Origin: Prostheceraeus crozeri
Lineage: Eukaryota > Platyhelminthes > Polycladida > Euryleptidae
Direction of reading: 5' to 3'
Length of the DNA: 64,000 bases
NCBI GenBank assembly: GCA_907163375.1
Contig: CAJQUW010007880.1
Location: 310,001-374,000 of the forward strand
Below are positions 23,040 to 35,387 of the stretch, in pieces (the first letter of the stretch is position 1; every line of letters starts with the position of its first letter). The position numbers were made by a program, and so were the translations under genes. Under the pieces are notes generated by a model that worked only from the letters and a program-made list of their open reading frames with translations, had not been told where the DNA came from and searched no databases.

Positions 23040-23345
23040 AAGTACCCAATAGGTTTATTCTGAATAGATTGGTCTCCCATCAGGTTTATTCCAGTTTAGC
23101 TGGTTTTCCTACTAGGTTTGTTAGGTTTAATCCAGTATCCCATTAGGTTTATTCCAGTTTTGCTGGTTTCCTACTAGGTTTGTTAGGTCTTATCTAGTAT
23201 CCCAGTAGGTTTATTCCAATTTCGCTGGTTTCCTACTAGGTTTGTTAGGTTTAATCCAGTATCCCATTAGGTTTGTTCCAGTCTCACCGGTTTTCATACT
23301 AGGTTTGTTAGGTTTAATCCAGTTTCCTACTAATTTGGCTCGGTT
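23040..23345. repeat. Left subterminal repeats of element 1 (about 62-bp unit)
   Basis: Roughly four units repeat the words CCCATTAGGTTTATTCCAG, GCTGGTTTCCTACTAGG and TTGTTAGGTTTAATCCAG. Subterminal arrays of transposase-binding motifs are characteristic of CACTA-type elements. Confidence 0.8.
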
Positions 23346-23786
23346 TTATACAGATTCCCACTAGGCTATGCATTTGTAGTTAAGCTTACCCAACACCTTA
23401 CACAGCCATTACAAAACATCACTGTACCTTCTATAAATATTCAGATAAGATTACATCAATTTATATGAAAAGCCACACATCCAAACGAAAGGTGGAATTA
23501 AAAAATTAGATTTCTTTCCTAGGAGAGCCGAACACCAAGAGCACTATAACAATAAATTGATTTCTTGAAAAGATGCGATATGAAACAGAAGAAACGTTTT
23601 AAACATGAGTCAATATATTGGATAATTTGAGGTTTAAATTTGATGAATCGTTCCAAAAATTACGCGTTTACATGACATTTACCATTCGAAGTTACGTCCA
23701 ATGTTGAAATGAATTGCTTCAAAAATTTCAAGCAAAAAACAGCAAACATGAGAAACAAAAATTATAGTAGTCAACCTTTCAGGAAA

Positions 23787-25014
23787 TTACTCATGTTCGT
23801 AATTGTTCATCACTTTGACACCAAAATATGAATCTTTTTCCTTCATGATAATAGCGTGATGGGAAAATTCAACTGGCGAGATCTCGCGGATTCCTCCCTT
23901 CTTCAAGAAAAAATACGGACAGTTATTTGACATCTTAGTCATAATATGTGGTGGCAAATTCAAATTACTTGACAATGAAAAAATTGGAAACATGTCATCA
24001 TATACTCTGCACTGCACAGTGAATGTTTCATTGTTTATTACATTCAAAGCCTTTATCTTCGCAAATTTACGAAGATCATTCAAAAACACGTAGCATGACT
24101 TGCATTTCAAAAATTTGTCATATTCACTAGTATGAAACACAAGGTCACCCACTTTAAATCTTTTGAATGGTGGCGATTTTCCAATTGCATGTGGAACTGA
24201 TTCACAGGATTTGGATGATGAAGCACTAATTTGGAAGTTCAAATAGCGATTTATCATTTGCTCAGCACACCCGCGCGTTCCGGTAATACTCTGCTTCAGT
24301 TGTCGGTTTAAATTTTCGAATGACATTGCTGAGACATTCTGCAAGGGACCAAATCGACGGACTTGTTCAGGAAGGTGGGATAGGCAGTGTAGGGTTACAG
24401 TTCTCACGGAGTCACCTAATAGACTCACCAGATAAGATTGAGATGTCTTAATATAAAGTTCGGTGTCAACAATATCGCACTCATTTATGTACTCAGACGA
24501 TAGTAAATACACAGACGTCGAGAGAAGACAGTAAACGAAAAATATATCGTTAGGTTGTTCTTGGGACAAACGCCAGCAATACATAAAAACTAAGGGCGCG
24601 TAATATAAGAGGAATACTCGATGCTCTTGCGCTTTCCACAACGCAAATTCAGTTAAGATATTTCGGGGCTTTCTTCTAAAATAATGAGGAACTCCCACTT
24701 TTTCGATGACTGAGGACAAAACCAAGCAATCCACAAGTTCGTTCTTGAGAATAATTGAAAGCAATGCCTTATTTACACCGAGATAGAGAAGGTGCATGGG
24801 ATCAAACAACATACCACTAGGCATCTTCAATATTTCAGAAAGTTTAGTAGGCCCTTTTACTCCAAATGCCGAAGAATTCGTAGAAACAGCCTGATTTAAA
24901 TGCTGGTGGTACATCTCAGTCGTTCTTGTCGGAAAAGTCTCCGTCACATTGAATATAACTTTTCTGTATTGATAATCGTAATCACCCATCACAAGGCAGA
25001 AAGGACATCCATAC
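23787..25014 (-). CDS. TNP2-like (En/Spm, CACTA-type) transposase, 3' exon
   Basis: The exon starts after a clear acceptor (CAACTTTTCAG, reversed) with the zinc-knuckle-like start YGCPFCLV and continues about 408 residues to the stop. Diagnostic motifs are SGMLFDPMHLLYLGVNKALL with a catalytic Asp, HCLSHLPEQVRRFGPL, and SFENLNRQLKQS with an acidic residue at the usual Glu position. This is the C-terminal two thirds of TNP2-type transposases of animal En/Spm elements. There are no internal stops. Upstream exons should lie to the right; two candidates are listed. Confidence 0.8.
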
Positions 25015-26807
25015 CTGAAAAGTTGATATCATAGCATTAATATAACAAAGTTAATTGACCATTCTAGGTCAGGAGCAGTGCTCTCACACAAAACAGGCCC
25101 TAAGATGGGGATCGAGAGTATAAATTCGGACCGAATTAACAAACGCCAACATGTACTCAAATAGGCTAATATAAAGAAATAATTGACTGATAATCAGGGA
25201 CGCCGGCAAGGGTGTTGCAGATACAACACCTGCCCTGACCCAGGTGTTGCATGTGTGCCCTCTTCATGAATTACCATTAGATGATTTCAATGAATTTTGT
25301 GTCTTTGCAAAATTGTTTTGTAACGATTTTATGTATTGAATAACGCTTTGAGCGAGTCCGTTAAAAATGGTCATCTTTTTATCTGCAATTGTTAGTATAA
25401 AGCATATTTATGTTTTCACACAAGCATACCATGATGTAGTAATTAACAATTAAAACTCTCATAGATAATAATCAGATTTTCAATGTGTTGACACAATATG
25501 ATCAATAACTTGATGAACACAAATGTCTTCGTTTTCCTTTCATTCAAGTGCCCGGTGCCAAAGTCAATCAAAATGATGTAACTTATATCGAGAACAACCT
25601 CGACCTCGATTAAAATCTAATCGAAGTCACATCACTGATTTTTACCCATTTTACCAAGTGTGCTCGTCAAAAGGGGGAAACTCGTACAGGAAGCTACACT
25701 TGGTCTAAATTTTGAATAGTGTCTGATATCACTGTGCTAAATTTTCGGAAGAGCTTGATATAGAATCAAGAATGTTGAGTATGTACCATGCGCTCAAAAA
25801 GTCTTCCATACTTTATTGCTGATTTATATAAAAATTATGCATCATTGAAGAGTTGGGATGATAATTAAGTGATTATACACTGACAGTGATATGGATAACA
25901 ATGAGATTTCTTTCATTAACTCAATTTAAATTTCTGTCACTTTTGAATTTGTTTTTATGCTACAAATTTATATATAATTGCAACTTATAGCCCCTATGTT
26001 TTACCATCATTCAGTTACGCCTACTTGTGTTTTGCTTTACGGTATGATGTTTGACAAAAAGCTATTGTTTACATCTCTTTCAATTAACACCAAATCGACA
26101 TAAAAGAATTGAACAGAAACATTTAAGATTGTTTCAGAATTCAGTAAATTTTTTAAACCTCAATGAATATGTATCACTTCAATTGATCAACTTCAATTAA
26201 TCAATTGATGATCTTAATAATTTTTGAAATTGCCTCTAGCTTTCACAGGAATAAAATAAATTAAGAGATTTTTGAATCAACGTTTCGAGATTCTTTAACG
26301 AGAGAGACAAAAAATCACTAACACATTACAGTCAAACAATACATGTACATGAAAAGCCGAATAAAGGCCTACACTAGGATTGCATGAAATATTTTACTCA
26401 ATTAAGTTTTAACCGAAGAGCAAATGAAAAGTTTTATCAAGTTATTTCATAATAAAAAAGTTATATAAACAATAAAAAATGCCGGCATGCATCTCTAGCT
26501 TGCATGTTATGACAGAAATACTGCAAAATACTTCATAATTGCAATTGAAGAGAAATGAGACAACATTATGAAAACACTATTCAATTGTAGAGTACTTTCA
26601 TTTAAAATATGGTTGATTGCGGGTCTCATGCATCATCACTTCCTTCGCACACTTGAAGCCGACTTTATGTATGCCTATACCTAACATTGAATAATAATGT
26701 AAAATTATCGAATGATCCAGAAGAAAGGGTGGACAAAGGCTAATATTACACATGAAATTCAAGTTACGAAAATTAAGACAGCTAGCCGAAAGCCTTTTCT
26801 TACTTAC

Positions 26808-26913
26808 TTATTAGCTCTAGATTTTCCTAGTCCGGAAACAGTCGCCTGATGAACTCGATGGTCAAGCACATGCAGATGCTGGTTCGAAGATATTCTCACA
26901 CGAATTGGTCAAC
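26808..26913 (-). other. Candidate 106-nt exon of the transposon gene (copy A)
   Basis: On the minus strand it lies between an acceptor (TTGCCATTTCAG) and a donor (AATAA|GTAAGTAAG). The 106-nt length and both splice sites are kept in copy B. No frame is open throughout from its first codon, so it could be untranslated or begin inside the exon. Confidence 0.45.
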
Positions 26914-26983
26914 CTGAAATGGCAACATAACATATGTGATATGATCGATTATTCGACATTATTCTATGTAAAAATATGTAAAA

Positions 26984-27256
26984 CAATTTTTCTTGGCATT
27001 GTGCTAAAAACAAGCGGGTCACTCCTTCTTCATATTTGGCTTCATAAAGTAATGTACAATGAAATTTGAGTAGGTAAAAGCCACGGCGCTTCGTATCACA
27101 GACACATCAAAAGGTGGGAGGACCCACCTTTTGATGTGTCTGTGATACGAAGCGCCGTGGCTTTTACCTACTCAAATTTCATTGTACATTACTTTATGAA
27201 GGCAAATATGAAGAAGGAGTGACCCGCTTGTTTTTAGCACAATGCCAAGAAAATTG
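26984..27256. repeat. Near-perfect 273-bp hairpin (copy A)
   Basis: Arms of about 135 bp (26984-27118 and 27123-27256) are reverse complements with only two differences, around a 4-base loop AGGA. The hairpin sits in the middle of the shared core of elements 1 and 2. A homologous hairpin is at 34090-34359. Confidence 0.95.
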
Positions 27257-28127
27257 AATTGCCTCTTGTTCCTAGCCTTCAACATCATATGCAAAACACT
27301 AATTTTTATGTTTTAAAATTAATTATGAGCATTACTGCATGCATATAATTATGCCTGAATGCAAATACATGTAAAACTGATATAGGTCAATCATAGCCTA
27401 TTGACAAATGTAAAATAGCATATCAATTGTCAGTTTATTTGTCAATATCACGATATATAGTAGAGAATGCAGTGGGCTTAACCATCAGTATTTTATAGGC
27501 CTATCCCTATATGAAGAGAAACTTAATCATTTCAAAAATTCCACTTTATCACTGATTTTGGTTTATAGTGCAAAGCCAATGCATCACAATTTTTCACATT
27601 AGTAATGCACTAGACAATGCGTTTTCCCAATTCTTGATGACAGAACTGAATTACAAAAGAAGAAATTCATACTACACCTAAATTAATCATTCTATGTGGT
27701 TCGGCCCTAGACTGCTGTAGTTTTCGGAAAAGTCAAGTTGATTTAATTTACATCAGCCAGATATATTTCAAAAGTTCAGAGCTATTATCTTCAGGAGCAA
27801 AGGATTACGAGAATGGTAATAGTGATTCAAAATGATATTGTTAATTGATATGCGTGAATGATTTCTTTGTGTATTTTGAATCACTATCATAGCAAATATT
27901 CTTGTATAGTATACATATCTTCTGCTCCTGAAGAGGATAGCAGTGAGCCATTGAAATATATCGAGCTGATTCAAATTACATCAACTTGAATTTTCCGATA
28001 GCCACAATAATTCTAGTGTTTCGATTGTTAGCGTCTGAATGAATTCTTTTGTACACCACTTATATACATAAAGCTCTTATTTCATTTAATTACATATTAA
28101 AATAGGAATTTGCATGCTGATACTTAC

Positions 28128-28283
28128 ATGTTGCGACGAAAGTAATCGACACAGAAATATGAGAAGCATTGAGATCGAAACACGTAGTTGGAAAATAGCG
28201 ACAAGTCATATTGTCTATGGAGATCAAATATGTTTTGATTGCTTCATTCACAAGAAGTTCTGCTCTGCTGATTTCGATTTTTA
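28128..28283 (-). other. Candidate 156-nt coding exon of the transposon gene (copy A)
   Basis: On the minus strand the acceptor AATTATCCAG and the donor ACAT|GTAAGTAT flank a frame of 51 full codons in phase 1-1, beginning KIEISRAELLVNEA. The same exon is open in copy B. Its product is not recognised. It lies upstream, in the right orientation, of the TNP2-like exon and may belong to the same transcript. Confidence 0.5.
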
Positions 28284-29095
28284 CTGGATAATTATATCAA
28301 TTTTCGTACATGTAAATCTATCGCGGATGAAAAGTTGCTTTCGGTCGAGGAATTCTTCACCACGGCGAGGGTTGTATTATTTAATCCATGTGTCACTCAA
28401 TCTGATATTGTGCCCGATGAAAAAGACAACACTGAGAAGTGATCTCTGTACACGGATGAAGGATGTAGCAGCAATGGCGTACGTTGTTAAAGTCCACACT
28501 GCTATAATTGACGTAACATCATCATTACTCAGCTTCGCGATGCCATGAATTTAATGCCCGCTGCACGCTTGTCTATGGCTGCACGCGAGACGCGTCAGCG
28601 CATCATCGATTATCCTGTTTCTGTAGCTGTTGGCAGGCGAAACCGGACAAAGACGAATGCGGCCGAAGGATGGATAGCGATGGAATGTGTCTGCTAATGC
28701 GAGAAGGGCAGGGAGATTGCGCAACGGAACTTGACTGTGGTAAAGCTTTCAAAATCACATCACTTCTGCAGATTCAGATGCATAGCATGCTGCTAAAAGC
28801 AAACTGAATTTACTATATAATTGGTTACTAGGTTGTCATACAAGGTGTCATCGTCACAAAATTAGAGCGGAGAGAAAAAAACTTAAAAGTTTTCTTTAAC
28901 TTGAAAAGCTTTTTAAACTTAAGACTTAAAAACTAGCGAGCACTCAAAAGATCATTTCATTTGAAGACACAATTGTGAAATGCGGATTTCAATCTTGTGA
29001 GATGGTGTGACAGTTTTTCCTATGCATAAAAATACTGTCGCGTGAAAGAATAGCAATAATGCCTTTGATGCATCAAATATATCTAAATGCATAGA

Positions 29096-29345
29096 TAGGA
29101 ATGAGAAGAGCGACGGGATCGAACAAGGAGAAAAGGAGAGAGAAAGAAATATGAAGAAGATAAAGTGGAAAATAACAGAGAAGAGAAAGAGAGAAAGGAA
29201 AGGAGAAAGTGAGAGAGATATGAGGAGATACGAAGGAAAAGAAGTGGAATAGCAAGTGAACAAGTTGATGAAGAAGAAGAGAGAGAGAGAGGTGGATGAA
29301 AGAGGATGGAGAGAGGAGGAAGAGGAAAACAGAAATCGATGGGAG
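29096..29345 (+). repeat. Polypurine tract (copy A)
   Basis: About 250 bp are almost entirely A and G on the plus strand, with short GA and GAA repeats. Several overlapping minus-strand open frames rich in Ser, Leu and Phe arise from it and are not genes. Confidence 0.85.
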
Positions 29346-29369
29346 GTTTATTATTTTTTTTACTGCTAC

Positions 29370-29590
29370 GTAAACACAACGCATGTGTGCTACGTAGAGG
29401 CAACCGAGCAGCTATACCGACTGCTACGTATCCACAACGTTTATCTGCTACGTGGTGGCAACCGAGCAGCTACCAACTGCTACGTATCCTCAACGTTTAT
29501 TTGCTACTTAGAGGCAACCGAGCAGCTACCGACTGCTACGTATCCGCAACGTATATTTGCTACGTAGAAGCAACCGAGCAGCAACGCTCA
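29370..29590. repeat. 56-bp tandem repeats with CTACGTAG (copy A, four units)
   Basis: The unit contains GCTACGTAGAGGCAACCGAG, CAGCTACCGACTGCTACG and TATCCGCAACGTTTATTT. Because 56 is not a multiple of three, the same peptide recurs in rotating frames. The array matches the right subterminal repeats of element 2 but here lies inside element 1. Confidence 0.9.
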
Positions 29591-29699
29591 TATAGGCAAA
29601 ACGTCAAAAGCGCTGAAAATATGCTGTAAGTGTAGTGCTGTAACTGCACTGCATAGAAGTCCCAAAAACTTCACTGATTTAAGTATGTGCATAGAATGT

Positions 29700-30000
29700 C
29701 CGAAAAGAGCAGTTTTACAGGTTCAGCTGGACTTCCAGGTAGCATTCCATTAAGTTTTTCTGTTTTCACAACTACCTGATGAACGTCCATGTAGTGTCCC
29801 ATCAAGTTGATTTGCTTTTACAACTGCCTAATAAACTTAGTAGGACACACTTTATCAATCCCATTAAACCTACTGGGATACTGATTAATCCTAATAAGTT
29901 TACTCGGTATTTCTTGACTTCATAAGTTTGTGTGGTATTGTTAAGGATCCCAGTAGGTTATTTCGGTATTATTTGATCTCCTATTAAGTTTATAAAGTTT
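29700..30000. repeat. Right subterminal repeats of element 1
   Basis: Irregular copies of CCCATTAA, CCTAATAAACTTAGTAGG and CCCAGTAGGTTATT echo the left array in mixed orientation, directly inside the right terminus. Confidence 0.65.
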
Positions 30001-30394
30001 TTTTTTCTCGGGTACAGACACATCGTAAATTATTTAAACTGCAATTTTCCTATATCTTTGATTGACCGTGACGGGAACCTTTGGCATGCCTTCCGATGCC
30101 ACCAGATTTAGTGCATTGACTTTTTCTTTTGGGCACCTTTAAGAAATGGTGCATCAGAGTCATCCTATGCATTTGGATGAACTGGAAAACAAAACTTTTC
30201 ACCGTTTTTTACAATAGGGTATAATACTGCACTGATGACAGCTAAAAATCCAAAAACGCTTGCAGTTCAGACTGAATTCAGACAGTGCTTGTAGCTTCGG
30301 CAATTATTAAAATCAAACCTTGTTCTCATCCTGTATTTCAGACGTATGTAATAAAAAAAACAACGACATGTCTACCCGGCTAACAAAGTACGTA

Positions 30395-30705
30395 TCTGCT
30401 ACGTAGCGGGGGAGTAGCAGAAATGCGTAGCATAAACCAATAAAAATGGCGGCATAGGCCACGTTCCTGCTACGTAGCATGGTGCTACTTGTTGCTACCA
30501 ATTGAAACGTTGCCGCTACTGAAATGACCTTATAATGCAACCACCGCTACGCTGAAGAACCAATTGCTACCGGTATGCTACGTAGCAGAACCTTGTGCTA
30601 CTCTACCTACGTATCTGCTACTGGATGCCACGTAGTGCTACGGCGACGCTACGTAGTTGCTACTAATCACCACCAACTGCTACACTGGCGCTACGCTACA
30701 TTTTA
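30395..30705. repeat. Left subterminal CTACGTAGC repeats of element 2
   Basis: At least ten irregular copies of GCTACGTAGC or close variants lie within 310 bp, mixed with GCTACCAAT and GCTACT words. They mirror the array at the right end. Confidence 0.8.
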
Positions 30706-31590
30706 TCAGCCCTTATTGGCGAAAGTCCACCTCAATCAATACACAGTCCAACTTACCCACAGCTATGCAACTATGAAAATGAGAAGGCGATATTCCGGAA
30801 TAGCAAAAAACAAACCATCACACAAACGATTCTATTCGAACACATGCACACATTATCAAATGTCTTTACTCAGGCACTTGATCGTCTTCCACGTCACCCT
30901 CTGCGTCCGGCAGCTCAACCCTGCTCCGAGAAAGTCATCTGGCGGCTTGTTATAGCCAATTCCCCACAAGGACCTTGATCCTGGCATTTCCATTTTTGTA
31001 ATGGAGTTTTCTCATTGCCTCTGAAAAAGGATTATCAATTCTTAAAACGGTACTCAAATGCATTTGAGATTATAACAAAATAAAACTAGTCTGATAGACA
31101 GTTGGACACCACTTAGTTTGGAATACGTGCAATTCGTACTAGAAAAAAGAATTTTTCTGTCTGCTGATGGGTTGGGTCAAGTTATGATGTAGCAAAATGC
31201 ACTCTCTGATGAGATGCAACGTTTCAAGCTCATTTGTAAGCTTAGATATCGACTTTGCTAATTTTAGCAGTTCTAACCACTTTGCAAGTTTTCAGTATAG
31301 TAGTAGCTGCTTTGCACAATGCAATTCGGCGGACATTTAATATGCGCATTTTTGAATTTCTAAATTTAGTGCCTCCCACATTCACCGAAATCACAATAAC
31401 CTCGACCTAGACTACGTAGATTTTCATCGAGGTCGGACAGAACAGTAGTCAGATAATTATGGAAACATTTTGCTGTTCATAATTTTTTATTTCCTCCTTG
31501 TTATTCATACTTATTTGCTCCTTTATGCCCATTTGTCGGACATTTTTGGACATGATAATGATTATAGCAAATACTATGTAAAGATAGAAA

Positions 31591-32256
31591 TAGTCCCTCC
31601 GCCAGGACGAGCTTTTGCATGGAAAAAGACCGAAGATGAGACTTTCAACGAATGTTTTAATCCCTATGACTGCTACGAAAATGCGCGCCTGCCGAGTTCT
31701 AACGTGTTCCTTTGATATGCAGACAAGTTCAAAGAAAAAGGACAAGCTAATTGAAGGAAAATCGAAGTTTTCGACCGAAATGTCGGTTTGGTGTGTTTGC
31801 CCTGACTATGCGAGATGTATTAACTCATAGGCCTAGTTCGTGGCATGATATATCTTCAGGTCATGAAGTCATGTAATCATCTACCTTTGCCTACCAAAGC
31901 CAAACAAATTTGGATTCAACAAGCATCTTAGAAAGGTAAACATGAAATTTTGATCAAATTTCAGCTCAAACTTTGAGCATCTACAACCACTCTTTCAAAT
32001 GTCGCATATAGAATTTGTTCTTAGCACGGGATTAGAACGCAATAGAAGACTATACCACAAACTCGCTTAGTCGGAGCAAGCACACCAAGCAGACATATTG
32101 GTCGAAAATTTTCCTTCAACTAACATGTCTATTTCCTTGATCTTGTCTGTAGATCAAAGGAACACGTTAGAACTCGGAAGGCGCGCATTTTCGTAGTAGT
32201 CAGGGTATATAACATTCTGTGTCTCGTTCCATGCAGAGGCTCGTCCTGGCAGGACT
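31591..32256. repeat. Diverged inverted repeat, arms of about 200-225 bp
   Basis: The arms 31591-31816 and 32059-32256 are reverse complements with small gaps. The best block (GCGCGCC, then CCGAGTTCTAACGTGTTCC) is nearly identical. Read outward from the ends, both arms keep a frame containing YENARLPSSNVFL followed by a stop. Confidence 0.75.
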
Positions 32257-33915
32257 ATATAAATATATTTCCATGTTTCCATATAGTATTTGTTGCAATC
32301 ATTCAAATTTTATTATGGGCATATAACGAAATTTGCATACAAGATTCTTTTGTCCAAAGTTAGCACCTGTTAAGATTGAACGGGTGACGTTATACCCGTG
32401 ATTTCAATGAATTTTTTGGCTATTTGCAAAATTGTTTTGTAACGATTTTATGTATTGAATAACGCTTTGAGCGTGTCCGTTAAAAATTGTTATCTTTTTA
32501 TCTGCAATTGTTAGTATAAAGCATATTTTTGTTTTCACACAGGCATACCATGATGCAGTAATTGACCAATTAAAACTATCATAGATAATAATCAGATTTT
32601 CAATATGTTGACACAATGTGATCAATAACTTGATAAACACAAATGTCTTCGTTTTCCTTTCATTCAAGTGCCCGGTGCCAAAGTCAATCAAAATTATGTA
32701 ACTTATATCGAGAACAACCTCGACCTCGATTAAAACCTAATCGAAGTCACATCACTGATTTTTACCCATTTTACCAAGTGTACTCGTCAAAAGGGGGAAA
32801 CTCGTACAGGAAGCTACACTTGGTCTAAATTTTGAATAGTGTCTGATATCACTGTGCTAAATTTTCAGAAGAGCTTGATATATAATCAAGTATGTTGAGT
32901 ATGTACCATGCGATCAAAAAGTCTTCCATACTTCATTGCTGATTTATGTAAAAATTATGCATCATTGAAGAGTTGGGATGATAATTAAGTGATTATACAC
33001 TGACAGTGATATGGATAACAATGAGATTTCTTTCATTAACTCAATTGAAATTCCTGTCACTTTTGAATTTGTTTTTATGCTACAAATTTATATATAATTG
33101 CAACTTATAGGCCCTATGTTTTACCATCATTCAGTTACGCCTACTTGTGGTTTGCTTTACGGTATGATGTTTGACAAAAAGCTATTGTTTCAATCAACAC
33201 CAAATCGACATGAAAGAATTGAACAGAAACATTTAAGAATGTTTCAGAATTCAGTAAATTTTTTAAACCCCAATGAATATGTATCACTTCAATTGATCAA
33301 CTTCAATCAATCAATTGATGATCTTAATTATTTTTGAAATTGCCTCTAGCTTTCACAGGAATGAAATAAATTAAGAGATTTTTGAATCAACGTTTCGAGA
33401 TTCTTTAACGAGAGAGACAAAAAATCACTAACACATTACAGTCAAACAATATATGAAAAAGCGAATAAAGGCCTACACTAAGATTGCATGAAATATTTTA
33501 CTCAATTAAGTTTTAACCGAAGAGCAAATGAAAAGTTTTATCAAGTTATTTCATAATAAAAAAGTCATATAAACAATAAAGAATGCCGGCATGCATCTCC
33601 AGCTTGCATGTTATGACAGAAATACTACAAAATACTTCATAATTGCAATTGAAGAGAAATGAGGCAATTTATGAAAACACTATTCAATTGTAGAGTACTT
33701 TCATTTAAAATATGGTTGATTGCGGGTCTCATGCATCATCACTTCCTTCGCACACTTGAAGCCGACTTTATGTATGCCTACCTAGTACCTATCATTGAAT
33801 AATAATGTGAAATTATTGAATGATCCAGAAGAAAGGGTGAACAAAGGCTAATATTATACATGAAATTCAAGTTACGAAAATTAAGGCATGCAGCTAGCCG
33901 AAAGCCCTTTCTTAC

Positions 33916-34021
33916 TTATTAGCTCTAGATTTTCCTAGTCCGGAAACAGTCGCCTGATGAACTCGATGGTCAAGCACATGCAGATGCTGGTTCGAAGATA
34001 TTCTCACACGAATTGGTCAAC
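33916..34021 (-). other. Candidate 106-nt exon (copy B)
   Basis: Same length and same acceptor (ATTTCAG) as in copy A; the donor is GTAAGAAAG instead of GTAAGTAAG. Confidence 0.4.
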
Positions 34022-34089
34022 CTGAAATGGTAACATAACATGTGATATGATCGATTATTCGACATTATTGTATGTAAAAATATGTAAAA

Positions 34090-34359
34090 CAATTTTTCTT
34101 GGCATTGTGCTAAAAACAAGCGGGTCACTCCTTCATATTTGCCTTCATAAAGTAATGTACAATAAAATTTGAGTAGGTAAAAACCACGGCGCTTCGTGTC
34201 ACAGACACATCAAAAAGTGGGTCCTCCCACCTTTTGATGTGTATGTGACACGAAGCGCCGCGGTTTTTATCTACTCAAATTTTATTGTACATAACTTTGT
34301 GAAGGCAAATATAGAGAAGGAGTGACCCGCTTGTTTTTAGCACAATGCCAAGAAAATTG
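34090..34359. repeat. 270-bp hairpin (copy B)
   Basis: It is homologous to 26984-27256. At three sites both arms differ from copy A in complementary ways. The right arm has several extra mismatches. Confidence 0.92.
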
Positions 34360-35231
34360 AATTGCCTCTTGTTCCTAGCCTTCAACATCATATGCAAAAC
34401 ACTAATTTTTATGTTTTAAAATTAATTATGAGCATTACTGCATGCATATAATTATGCCTGAATGCAAATACATGTAAAACTGATAATACTACTTAGGGCA
34501 TATTAGGTCAATCATATAGCCTATTGACAAATGTAAAATAGCATGTCAGTTTATTTGTCAATATCACGATATATAGTAGAGAATGCAATGGGCTTAACCA
34601 TCAGTATTTTATAGGCCTATCCCTATATGAAAAGAAACTTAATCATTTCAAAAATTCCACTTTATCACTGATTTTGGTTTATAGTGCAAAGCCACTGCAT
34701 CACAACTTTTCACATTAGTAATGCACTAGACAATGCGTTTTCCCAATTCTTGATGACAGAACTGAATTACAAAAGAAGAAATTCATACTACACCTAAATT
34801 AATCATTCTATGTGGTTTGGCCCTAGACTGCTGTAGTTTTCGGAAAAGTCAAGTTGATTTAATTTACATCAGCCAGATATATTTCAAAAGTTCAGAGCTA
34901 TTATCTTCAGGAGCAAAGGATTACGAGAATGGTAGTGATTCAAAATGATAGTGTTAATGCGTGATTTATGATTTCTTTGTGTATTTTGAATAACTATCAT
35001 AACAAATATTCTTGTATAGTATACATATCTTCTGCTCATGAAGAGGATAGCAGTAAGCCATTGAAATATATCGAGCTGATTCAAATTAGATCAACTTGAA
35101 TTTTCCGATAGCCACAATAATTCTAGTGTTTCGATTGTTAGCGTCTGAATGAATTCTTTTGTACACCATACATAAAGCTCTTATTTCATTTAATTACATA
35201 TTAAAATAGGAATTTGCATGCTGATACTTAC

Positions 35232-35387
35232 ATGTTGCGACGAAAGTTATCGACTCAGAAATATGAGAAGCATTGAGATCGAAACACGCAGTTGGAAAAT
35301 AGCGACAAGTCATATTGTCTATGGAGATCAAACATGTTTTGATTGCTTCATTCACAAGAAGTTCTGCTCTGCTGATTTCGATTTTCA
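35232..35387 (-). other. Candidate 156-nt coding exon (copy B)
   Basis: Open in the same phase as copy A, with the same splice sites. A handful of amino-acid changes separate the copies. Confidence 0.45.

Larger units (their letters stand above)
25282..29635. repeat. Copy A of a 4.4-kb direct duplication
   Basis: It is collinear and highly similar to 32399-36840. It contains the candidate exons, the large hairpin, a polypurine tract and four 56-bp repeats. Homology starts abruptly at TGATTTCAATGAATTTT and ends abruptly after GCTGTAAGTGTAG. Confidence 0.92.
22975..30012 (-). mobile_element. Element 1: 7-kb En/Spm (CACTA)-like transposon with CCCGAG ends
   Basis: The termini are inverted copies of CCCGAGAAAAAA, each next to TA (22973-22974 and 30013-30014), which fits a 2-bp target duplication. 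Inside both ends are arrays of related short motifs (CCCATTAGGTTTATT and TACTAGGTTTG types). The minus strand near the left end carries a TNP2-like transposase exon. The central 4.35 kb is shared with element 2, and it includes near its right edge the 56-bp repeats that belong to the ends of element 2. Element 1 is therefore composite. Confidence 0.7.

Noticed and set aside
25196-25238. Short CAGGG...CCCTG hairpin near the start of duplication copy A
   Set aside because: It looks like a tiny hAT end pair, but the flanking 8-mers do not match.
28114-28548. 144-residue plus-strand ORF present in both duplicated copies (also 35218-35652)
   Set aside because: It overlaps a minus-strand exon with good splice sites. 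The copies differ by about ten amino-acid changes with no sign of constraint in this frame, and the composition is not protein-like.
29073-29403. Overlapping 100-residue frames rich in Ser, Leu and Phe
   Set aside because: They are read from the polypurine tract in several frames at once and reflect composition only.
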